From NCBI GenBank assembly GCA_023390785.1, contig JAEWCE010000215.1:1-17033 (forward strand): DNA of 17,033 bases, in the 5' to 3' direction. How positions within the stretch are numbered: position 1 is the first letter of the stretch; every line of letters starts with the position of its first letter. Below are positions 6,422-12,188 of this stretch, piece by piece. A model generated the notes under the pieces. The model was not told the origin of the DNA. It saw only the letters and a program-made list of their open reading frames with translations, and made no database searches. Position numbers and translations under genes: made by a program. Source of the DNA: Pseudomonadota bacterium (lineage in GTDB: Bacteria; Pseudomonadota; Alphaproteobacteria; Rhizobiales; Devosiaceae).

Positions 6422-6426
6422 CTTGG

Positions 6427-7137
6427 ATGCCTAAGATCGCCCTGGTGGACGATGACCGCAACATTCTCACATCCGTCTCGCTGACGCTCGAGGCCGAGGG
6501 GTACAACGTCTCCACCTATACCGACGGCGCTTCGGGTCTCGAGGGCCTGACGTCGGACAAGCCCGACCTCGCCATTCTCGACATCAAGATGCCGCGCATG
6601 GACGGCATGGAGCTGTTGCGCCGGCTGCGCCAGAAATCCGACCTGCCGGTGATCTTCCTCACCAGCAAGGACGAGGAGATCGATGAATTGTTCGGCCTCA
6701 AGATGGGCGCCGACGATTTCATCAAGAAGCCCTTCAGCCAGCGGCTTCTCGTCGAGCGCGTCAAATCCATCCTGCGCCGTGCCGCTCCGCGCGACGGCCA
6801 GCCCGGCACCAGCGCCGAGCCGCAGCCGGGCAAGGCGCTGATCGAGCGCGGCAATCTGGTGATGGACGAGGAACGCCACACCTGCACCTGGAAGGGCCAG
6901 CGGGTAACGCTCACCGTCACCGAATTCCTCATCCTGCAGGCGCTGGCGCTGCGGCCCGGCGTGGTCAAGTCCCGCAACGCCCTGATGGATGCGGCCTACG
7001 ACGACCAGGTCTATGTCGACGATCGCACCATCGACAGCCACATCAAGCGGCTGCGCAAGAAGTTCAAGGCGGTCGACGACGATTTCGAGATGATCGAAAC
7101 GCTCTACGGCGTCGGCTACCGGTTCAAGGAACAATAA
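6427..7137 (+). CDS. chvI: Response regulator ChvI (OmpR/PhoB family)
   Basis: A 236-residue transcription factor. Residues 1-118 are a receiver domain with the acidic pocket (Asp8-Asp10), phosphoacceptor Asp52 in LAILDIKMPRMDG, Thr79 and Lys101 in the KKPF motif. After a Gly/Pro/Gln linker (about 120-137) comes an OmpR-type winged helix DNA-binding domain with TVTEFLILQALA, the recognition segment DRTIDSHIKRLRKKF and the wing ending in ETLYGVGYRFKE. The start at 6427 begins exactly at the receiver domain. chvG follows six nucleotides after the stop. In Agrobacterium, Sinorhizobium (ExoS-ChvI) and Brucella (BvrS-BvrR) the pair responds to acid or envelope change and controls surface polysaccharides, outer membrane proteins, motility and pckA. 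Identification rests on both sequence and conserved gene order. Confidence 0.95.
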   Translation: MPKIALVDDDRNILTSVSLTLEAEGYNVSTYTDGASGLEGLTSDKPDLAILDIKMPRMDGMELLRRLRQKSDLPVIFLTSKDEEIDELFGLKMGADDFIKKPFSQRLLVERVKSILRRAAPRDGQPGTSAEPQPGKALIERGNLVMDEERHTCTWKGQRVTLTVTEFLILQALALRPGVVKSRNALMDAAYDDQVYVDDRTIDSHIKRLRKKFKAVDDDFEMIETLYGVGYRFKEQ

Positions 7138-7143
7138 GGCCAC

Positions 7144-8952
7144 ATGGCCGTCACCGGTCACGATCTGCCCGGGCTCAACAAGCCCACCACCGAGGCGCGT
7201 CGCCGCGAGACGGCGCCGTCACGGTGGTGGAGCGGCCTTTCGCACGAGGCGCAGAAGGGCATCGTCGGGGTGTCGCGCGTCCTCGGCTCGGTGGTGTTCG
7301 GCAGCCTCACCCGTCGCATCGTGGTGCTCAACCTCGTGGCGCTCGCGGTGCTGGTCACCGGCATCCTCTATCTCAACCAGTGGCGCGCTGGCCTGATCGA
7401 TGCCCGCGTGCAGTCACTGCGCGTCCAGGGCGAGATCATCGCCGCCGCCATCGCCGCGTCGGCGACGGTGGACAGCGACGTCATCCAGGTCGACCCCGAT
7501 CGGCTGCTGCAGCTCAAATCCGGCAGCGCGGTCTCGCCCTTCTCCTACTACGATCCGAACCTCGAATTTCCGATCAACCCGGAACGCGTCGCCCCGCTGC
7601 TGCGCAATCTGGTGACGCCGACGCGCACCCGCGCCCGCATCTACGATCAGTCCGGCTTCATGATCGTCGATAGCGCCTCGATCTATACCAAGGGCGAGGT
7701 GATCCGGTCCGGCAGGCCGCTGGCGGGCTCCACCGCCGACGCCAGGGGCGACTGGTGGACCACGCTGATGAGCTGGGTCCCCGGCGACGACTTTCCGCCC
7801 TACAAGGAATATGGGGCCGACGAAGGTACCAAATACCCCGAGGTCGCCGCGGCCCTGAACGGCGCCCCGGCCGACGTGGTGCGTGTCGATTCCGACCACC
7901 AATTGGTGATCTCGGTGGCCGTTCCGGTGCAGCGTGTGCGTGCCACTGTGGGCGTGCTGCTGCTGTCGACCGCACCGGGCGAGATCGACTCCATCGTCGC
8001 CACCGAGCGCTGGGGGGTGCTGCGCATCGCGCTGGTTGCGGCCACGGTGACGATCGTGCTGTCGCTGCTGCTCGCTTCCACCATCGCCGGACCGCTCCGC
8101 CGGCTGTCCGAGGCCGCCGAGAAGGTGCAGACCTCGCCCAGCTCGCGCGAGGAAATCCCCGATTTCACCTACCGCACCGACGAGGTCGGGCATCTGAGCC
8201 GCGCCCTGCGCTCGATGACCAGCTCGCTCTACAACCGTATCGAGGCGATCGAGCGCTTCGCCGCCGACGTGGCACACGAGCTCAAGAACCCGCTGACCTC
8301 GCTGCGGTCGGCCGTCGAGACCCTGCCGCGGGCGAAGAAGCCGGAGGACGTCGAACGGCTCAACGCCATCATCCAGCACGACGTGCGCCGCCTCGACCGG
8401 CTGATCTCCGATATCTCCAATGCCAGTCGCCTCGATGCCGAGTTGGCGCGCGGCACGTCCGAGCCGATCGAGCTCGACAAGCTGTGCGACGCCATGGTGG
8501 CCATCCAGAAGGACCTCGCCGCGTCGCGCGAGGTGAACGTCGTTCTGGACAGGCGCCAGGGCAAGTTCCCCGCTACCGTCATGGGCCACGACAGCCGCCT
8601 GGCACAGGTGTTCAACAACCTCATCGACAACGCCGTGAGCTTTTCGCCCAGGGGCAGCACCGTCACCGTGTCGATCGCCACGCTCGACGACAAGGTCGTC
8701 ACCACCGTCCAGGACGAGGGCCCCGGCATCCGCGGTGACATCTCGCGCATCTTCCAGCGCTTCTATACCGACCGTCCGGACGGCGAACATTTCGGTGACC
8801 ATTCCGGCCTCGGCCTCGCCATCAGCAAGCAGATCATCGAGGCGCATCGCGGCACCATCTCCGCCGCCAATCGCACCGACCGCTCCGGCGCCATCTTCAC
8901 GGTCACGCTGCCGCGCGTCGTCATCGACAAGCCGCAGCGCCCGCGCAAATGA
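7144..8952 (+). CDS. chvG: Sensor histidine kinase ChvG (ExoS/BvrS)
   Basis: A 602-residue inner-membrane kinase and cognate sensor of ChvI. The first 58 residues are cytoplasmic and basic. TM1 spans about 59-78 (VVLNLVALAVLVTGILYLN), a long periplasmic sensing domain runs to about 292, TM2 is about 293-315, followed by a HAMP linker (AGPLRRLSEAAEKV). The dimerisation/phosphotransfer helix has His378 in FAADVAHELKNPLTS. The ATPase domain keeps the N-box NNLIDNAVSFSP, the G1 box DEGPGI and the G2 box SGLGLAI, so it should be an active kinase. In relatives the periplasmic domain is held inactive by the small periplasmic protein ExoR, which is not encoded in this window. It lies six nucleotides after chvI and overlaps hprK by four bases (ATGA), so envelope sensing and PTS regulation share one transcript. 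Confidence 0.95.
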   Translation: MAVTGHDLPGLNKPTTEARRRETAPSRWWSGLSHEAQKGIVGVSRVLGSVVFGSLTRRIVVLNLVALAVLVTGILYLNQWRAGLIDARVQSLRVQGEIIAAAIAASATVDSDVIQVDPDRLLQLKSGSAVSPFSYYDPNLEFPINPERVAPLLRNLVTPTRTRARIYDQSGFMIVDSASIYTKGEVIRSGRPLAGSTADARGDWWTTLMSWVPGDDFPPYKEYGADEGTKYPEVAAALNGAPADVVRVDSDHQLVISVAVPVQRVRATVGVLLLSTAPGEIDSIVATERWGVLRIALVAATVTIVLSLLLASTIAGPLRRLSEAAEKVQTSPSSREEIPDFTYRTDEVGHLSRALRSMTSSLYNRIEAIERFAADVAHELKNPLTSLRSAVETLPRAKKPEDVERLNAIIQHDVRRLDRLISDISNASRLDAELARGTSEPIELDKLCDAMVAIQKDLAASREVNVVLDRRQGKFPATVMGHDSRLAQVFNNLIDNAVSFSPRGSTVTVSIATLDDKVVTTVQDEGPGIRGDISRIFQRFYTDRPDGEHFGDHSGLGLAISKQIIEAHRGTISAANRTDRSGAIFTVTLPRVVIDKPQRPRK

Positions 8953-9428
8953 GCCGCACCAACATCCATGCCACCGGGCTGGTGCTGGGCAAGACCGGCT
9001 TGATCCTGCGCGGCGTACCGGGTGCCGGCAAATCCATCCTCGCCCTCGAGCTGCTGGACGAGTGGGAGCTGCGCGGCGCCCCGGCAAAGCTGGTCAGCGA
9101 CGACCGCATCGATATCGAGGCGACATCGGGCGGCCTCGTCATGCACGCCCCCAGGGCGATCGAGGGGCTCATCGAGCTGCGCGGCCGCGGCATCGTCGCC
9201 CGGCCGTTCGTGCGCCGTGCCCCGCTGCATCTCGTGATCGACCTCGTCGACAGCCTCGAGCGCATGGTGGAGGAAGACGCGCTGGTCACCACGCTCGAGG
9301 GCATCGCCCTCGCGCGCTGCCCGGTGCCGCGCGCCGGCACGGTGGATAGCCGCCATCAGGTGTTGCTGATCCGCGAGGCGCTTCGGGCACTTAGCGCAAC
9401 TCCCCCGGCGCGGAAAAAAACCGCTTGA
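8949..9428 (+). CDS. hprK: HPr kinase/phosphorylase, short alphaproteobacterial form
   Basis: A 159-residue protein equal to the catalytic C-terminal domain of HPr kinase/phosphorylase. It attaches phosphate to, or removes it from, the regulatory serine of HPr, reading ATP and metabolite state. The Walker A loop GVPGAGKS spans residues 22-29. His7 in NIHATGLVLG corresponds to the catalytic-domain histidine of the family, and Asp51-Asp52 in LVSDDRIDIE to the conserved acidic pair after the P-loop. The family signature is LIELRGRGIVA. The N-terminal domain of the Gram-positive enzymes (total about 310 residues) is absent, as usual in alphaproteobacteria. Its ATG overlaps the chvG stop. The last residues (ARKKTA) are a basic tail. 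HPr, its likely substrate, is encoded two genes downstream, and its target serine is present. Confidence 0.93.
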   Translation: MSRTNIHATGLVLGKTGLILRGVPGAGKSILALELLDEWELRGAPAKLVSDDRIDIEATSGGLVMHAPRAIEGLIELRGRGIVARPFVRRAPLHLVIDLVDSLERMVEEDALVTTLEGIALARCPVPRAGTVDSRHQVLLIREALRALSATPPARKKTA

Positions 9429-9540
9429 AACACCTGAGTCGAGGGGCAAGACTCTGCGCTTCACATCGGGGCCGGCTCCAGGACAGGGCCTCCCGCTCGG
9501 TGCAGCCGCGTCAGGGGACTGGCGCGTTTGGGGATGGTGG

Positions 9541-9939
9541 ATGATCGGTCTGGTTCTGGTGACGCATGGAGCGCTCGCCGTCGAGTTCAAATCCGCCCTC
9601 GAGCATGTGGTCGGCCCGCAGGATCAAGTCGAAACCGTCTGCATCGGCCCCGATGACGACATGGAGGCTCGACGCGAGGACATCATCGCCGCTGTCGGCA
9701 AGGCCAACACCGGCGACGGCGTCGTGATCCTCACCGACATGTTCGGCGGCACTCCGTCCAACCTCGCCATTTCGGTGATGAAGACCGTCGGCGCCGAAGT
9801 CATCGCCGGCGTCAACCTGCCCATGCTGGTGAAACTCGCGCGCGTCCGCTCCGACCTCGAGATCAAGCAGGCCGTCAGCATGGCCGCCGAGGCCGGGCGG
9901 AAATACATCAACGTCGCCAGCGAGTCGCTTGGCGGCTGA
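9541..9939 (+). CDS. manX: PTS EIIA component, mannose family
   Basis: A 132-residue single-domain EIIA of the mannose (EIIA-Man) family. The N-terminal MIGLVLVTHGALA carries the phosphorylatable His9, and VVILTDMFGGTPSNLAI is the conserved loop near the active site. In the chain phosphate passes from HPr to this protein. No EIIB, EIIC or EIID gene adjoins it, so it is probably a regulatory output rather than part of a sugar transporter, as in other alphaproteobacteria. The ATG at 9541 follows a GGTGG-like ribosome binding site. The 112 nt after hprK contain no convincing terminator; a weak dyad GAGTC/GACTC is seen. It and HPr are separated by 26 nt and are likely cotranscribed. The symbol ptsM is also used. 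Confidence 0.93.
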   Translation: MIGLVLVTHGALAVEFKSALEHVVGPQDQVETVCIGPDDDMEARREDIIAAVGKANTGDGVVILTDMFGGTPSNLAISVMKTVGAEVIAGVNLPMLVKLARVRSDLEIKQAVSMAAEAGRKYINVASESLGG

Positions 9940-9965
9940 CCCGTTTCGGGCTTAGACTTTTGCCT

Positions 9966-10280
9966 ATGGATGCTGCGGTGAATGCCGGCCGGGCGCTGGC
10001 GCAACAACTGACCATTGTCAATCGCAAGGGCCTGCACGCCCGCGCCTCGGCGCGCTTCGTGCGCATGGCCGAATGCTTCGAGGCCGACATCAAGGTCACC
10101 CGGGACGGCACCACCGTCTCCGGCGGCTCGATCATGGGCCTGATGATGCTCGGCGCCGGCCCCGGCAGCACCATTCTCGTGCAAGCCACCGGCCGCCAGG
10201 CCCGCGAAGCCCTCGACGCCATAACCACCCTGGTCGAAAACGGCTTCGACGAAGACAACGAAGGCGTCGGCGCCGGCTGA
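9966..10280 (+). CDS. ptsH: Phosphocarrier protein HPr (regulatory PTS)
   Basis: A 104-residue HPr, the small cytoplasmic carrier that takes phosphate from enzyme I (EI; none in this window). His24 in NRKGLHARASARF is the phosphorylation site, and Ser55 in GGSIMGLMMLGAG matches the Ser46 target of HPr kinase. It is longer than the usual 85-90 residues: about nine extra at the N-terminus and an acidic tail (FDEDNEGVGAG). The ATG at 9966 is used; a TTG at 9960 and a GTG at 9978 are in frame, and no clear ribosome binding site decides. With hprK and EIIA alongside, this is the usual alphaproteobacterial regulatory PTS set. Such chains report carbon and nitrogen status rather than import sugars. 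Transcription of this operon probably ends or is interrupted before the ahcY promoter. Confidence 0.93.
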   Translation: MDAAVNAGRALAQQLTIVNRKGLHARASARFVRMAECFEADIKVTRDGTTVSGGSIMGLMMLGAGPGSTILVQATGRQAREALDAITTLVENGFDEDNEGVGAG

Positions 10281-10286
10281 CTGCGA

Positions 10287-10312
10287 GTGATATAAAGCTT
10301 TCTTTATATCAC
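10287..10312 (+). promoter_or_regulatory. Perfect AT-rich palindrome upstream of ahcY, likely regulator operator
   Basis: GTGATATAAAG (10287-10297) and CTTTATATCAC (10302-10312) form a perfect 11-bp inverted repeat with a 4-nt spacer. It is strikingly AT-rich against about 65-70% GC surroundings. It lies two nucleotides before the candidate -35 box of ahcY. Proteobacteria regulate ahcY and methionine-cycle genes by ArsR-family SahR/SamR proteins that bind AT-rich palindromes, so such an operator is likely; I do not claim an exact match to their logo. As an RNA it could form a hairpin, but the stem is AT-rich and no T tract follows. Confidence 0.65.
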
Positions 10313-10313
10313 C

Positions 10314-10342
10314 TTGCCCGTTGACCCGTCCGTCTCTATAAG
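10314..10342 (+). promoter_or_regulatory. Candidate ahcY promoter (-35 TTGCCC, -10 TATAAG)
   Basis: TTGCCC (10314-10319), a 17-nt spacer and TATAAG (10337-10342) match a housekeeping sigma-70-type promoter with ideal spacing. Transcription would begin near 10349, giving a leader of about 24 nt that is too short for a riboswitch. TTGACC at 10321-10326 looks better as a -35 but would leave only a 9-10 nt spacer. Confidence 0.5.
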
Positions 10343-10360
10343 GCGCCGCACACGCTTTCC

Positions 10361-10364
10361 GGAG
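10361..10364 (+). promoter_or_regulatory. Ribosome binding site of ahcY
   Basis: GGAG lies eight nucleotides before the ATG at 10373. Confidence 0.65.
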
Positions 10365-10372
10365 ACAGCACA

Positions 10373-11764
10373 ATGGCCGATTACGCCGTCAAAGACATTT
10401 CGCTCGCCGACTATGGCCGCAAGGAAATCGGCATGGCCGAGATCGAGATGCCGGGCCTGATGGCCATCCGCGAGGAATTCGCCGGCCAGCAGCCGCTCAA
10501 GGGCGCGCGCATTGCCGGCTCGCTGCACATGACCATCCAGACCGCGGTGCTGATCGAGACGCTGGTGGCGCTCGGCGCCGAGGTGCGCTGGGTGAGCTGC
10601 AACATCTTTTCGACCCAGGACCATGCTGCCGCCGCCATCGCCAGGGCCGGCATTCCCGTGTTCGCCCACAAGGGCGAAAGCCTCGAGGAGTACTGGGCCT
10701 TCACCGACCGCATGATGGACTGGCCGGGCGGGCTGACCCCCAACATGATCCTCGATGATGGCGGCGATGCCACCATGCTGATCCTCACCGGCGCCAAGGC
10801 AGAGCAGGATCCCTCGATCCTCGCCAGGCCGGGCAACGAGGAAGAGGAGATTTTCTTTGCCACCATCAAGGCGCGCCTCGCCAAAAGCCCGAATTTCTAT
10901 TCCAGAATTCGCGCCAACATCCGCGGCGGCTCCGAGGAGACCACCACCGGCGTGATGCGGCTCTATCAGCTGCAGGAAAAGGGCGAGCTGCCCTTCCCGG
11001 CGATCAACGTCAACGACAGCGTCACCAAGTCGAAGTTCGACAACAAATACGGCACCCGTGAATCGCTGGTCGACGCCATCCGTCGCGGCACGGATGTGAT
11101 GCTGGCCGGCAAGGTCGCCATCGTCTGCGGCTATGGCGATGTGGGCAAGGGCTCGGCCGCCTCGCTGCGCGGCGCCGGTGCCCGCGTGCTGGTCACCGAA
11201 GTCGATCCGATCTGCGCCCTGCAGGCGGCCATGGACGGCTTCGAGGTGGTGACCCTCGACGACGCCGCGCATCGTGCCGACATCGTCGTCAGCGCCACCG
11301 GCAACAAGGACATCATCACCGTCGATGCCATGCGCCAGATGAAGGACATGACCATCGTCTGCAACATCGGCCATTTCGACAACGAGATCGACGTTGCCGG
11401 CCTGCGCAATTTCAAATGGACCAACGTCAAGCCGCAGGTCGACCTCGTCGAGCTCGCCTCGGGCAAGCGCATCGTGCTGCTGAGCGAGGGCCGCCTCGTC
11501 AACCTCGGCAACGCCACCGGCCATCCGAGCTTCGTGATGTCGGCGTCGTTCTCCAACCAGACGCTGGCGCAGATCGAGCTGTGGACCAACGGCAAGTCGC
11601 TCGAGCACAAGGTGCACGTCCTGCCCAAGCGTCTCGACGAGAAGGTGGCTGAACTGCACCTCGCCAAGCTCGGCGCCAAGCTGACCCAGCTCACCAAGGC
11701 GCAGGCCGACTACATCGGCGTGCCGCAGCACGGCCCGTTCAAGTCCGACCAGTACCGTTACTGA
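10373..11764 (+). CDS. ahcY: Adenosylhomocysteinase (S-adenosylhomocysteine hydrolase)
   Basis: A 463-residue cytoplasmic NAD-dependent enzyme that splits S-adenosylhomocysteine to adenosine and homocysteine, removing the inhibitor of methyltransferases and returning homocysteine to methionine synthesis. N-terminal substrate-domain motifs are SLHMTIQTAVLIETL, WVSCNIFSTQDHAAAA and LDDGGDAT. The catalytic region has NDSVTKSKFDNKYG, the Rossmann loop GYGDVGKG (residues 253-260) binds NAD, and the C-terminus FKSDQYRY is the conserved end that reaches into the partner subunit of the tetramer. The roughly 40-residue insertion typical of the bacterial/plant type is present (around residues 150-190). 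It has its own promoter and a probable operator, so it is a separate transcription unit within the block. A 9-bp hairpin follows. Sequence is intact. Confidence 0.98.
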   Translation: MADYAVKDISLADYGRKEIGMAEIEMPGLMAIREEFAGQQPLKGARIAGSLHMTIQTAVLIETLVALGAEVRWVSCNIFSTQDHAAAAIARAGIPVFAHKGESLEEYWAFTDRMMDWPGGLTPNMILDDGGDATMLILTGAKAEQDPSILARPGNEEEEIFFATIKARLAKSPNFYSRIRANIRGGSEETTTGVMRLYQLQEKGELPFPAINVNDSVTKSKFDNKYGTRESLVDAIRRGTDVMLAGKVAIVCGYGDVGKGSAASLRGAGARVLVTEVDPICALQAAMDGFEVVTLDDAAHRADIVVSATGNKDIITVDAMRQMKDMTIVCNIGHFDNEIDVAGLRNFKWTNVKPQVDLVELASGKRIVLLSEGRLVNLGNATGHPSFVMSASFSNQTLAQIELWTNGKSLEHKVHVLPKRLDEKVAELHLAKLGAKLTQLTKAQADYIGVPQHGPFKSDQYRY

Positions 11765-11785
11765 TCGGGACCGGCCATCTCACGG

Positions 11786-11806
11786 GCGACGCCGTCGCGG
11801 CGTCGC
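11786..11806 (+). terminator. Hairpin after ahcY
   Basis: GCGACGCCG (11786-11794) pairs perfectly with CGGCGTCGC (11798-11806) over a 3-nt loop, 22 nt after the ahcY stop. The stem is strong but no T run follows (TCACCCCTCC), so termination may be partial. Confidence 0.5.
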
Positions 11807-11936
11807 TCACCCCTCCACCATTGACGATTGCCGCCTGCTGAGCTTCAGCGCGTGCGCGGAGCAGGTGCCGCGCCTCTGCCGCCGGCGCACCGCGCGCCGT
11901 CCGTCGATGCCGCGTGACCAGCCCCGGCCCCCGGCA

Positions 11937-11951
11937 TTAACCATTCGTTCA
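11937..11951 (+). promoter_or_regulatory. CtrA-like box upstream of divL
   Basis: TTAA-CCATTCG-TTCA matches TTAA-N7-TTAA at seven of eight positions, and the first half reads TTAACCAT, a common form in Hyphomicrobiales. It lies about 240 bp before the divL start in the 424-bp gap 11765-12188. That gap otherwise holds the ahcY hairpin, two further hairpins near divL and no convincing gene. Confidence 0.4.
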
Positions 11952-12071
11952 CTGTTCGATCCGCGGTCAATCGTGATGTTTGGCGATTTGCCCGCTGTGC
12001 ACAACGACGAGGACTCTTTTTCGCGACTCGGCGCCTCGCTATGTTTGGATGATTCGGGGGCACCCTCACAG

Positions 12072-12086
12072 CCCGGCGCTGCCGGG
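12072..12086. repeat. Small hairpin in the divL upstream region
   Basis: CCCGGC (12072-12077) and GCCGGG (12081-12086) form a 6-bp stem with a 3-nt loop. GC-rich hairpins of this size are common by chance here; recorded because it lies in the long divL leader. Confidence 0.3.
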
Positions 12087-12138
12087 ACGCCGTGGGGAAG
12101 CGGTCGATGGGCGCCAGCGTTTTCCGGCGATTGAAGTG

Positions 12139-12157
12139 ATCTGCCCGGCGGGCAGAT
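12139..12157 (+). promoter_or_regulatory. Perfect 8-bp hairpin in the divL leader
   Basis: ATCTGCCC (12139-12146) and GGGCAGAT (12150-12157) pair perfectly around a 3-nt GGC loop, ending 31 nt before the divL ATG and 20 nt before its ribosome binding site. It could be a leader RNA structure or a DNA operator. The in-frame ATG at 12156 falls inside it, one more reason to prefer the downstream start. Confidence 0.4.
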
Positions 12158-12177
12158 GGTGGCGGGTTCACTTTACC

Positions 12178-12181
12178 GGAG
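12178..12181 (+). promoter_or_regulatory. Ribosome binding site deciding the divL start
   Basis: GGAG lies seven nucleotides before the ATG at 12189. The upstream in-frame ATG at 12156 lies in a hairpin and lacks such a site. Confidence 0.6.
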
Positions 12182-12188
12182 TGGGTGC

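Noticed and set aside
6295..6426. Upstream extension of chvI to the ATG at 6295
   Set aside because: No ribosome binding site, extra residues unlike response regulators, and a good site before 6427.
9429..9540. A promoter or terminator between hprK and EIIA(Man)
   Set aside because: TTGAAA at 9425 has no fair -10 partner and the GAGTC/GACTC dyad is only 5 bp with a long loop.
10287..10312. The ahcY palindrome read as an intrinsic terminator of ptsH
   Set aside because: The stem is AT-rich and is not followed by T residues; position next to a promoter fits an operator better.
10321..10341. TTGACC as the -35 box of ahcY
   Set aside because: The spacer to the TATAAG/CTATAA element would be only 9-10 nt; TTGCCC at 10314 gives 17.
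10281..10372. SAH or SAM riboswitch in front of ahcY
   Set aside because: The expected leader after the promoter is only about 24 nt and no riboswitch-like set of helices is seen.
11765..12188. Small open frames in the ahcY-divL gap as genes
   Set aside because: No ribosome binding sites, Arg/Pro/Ala-rich composition, and they overlap likely regulatory structures.
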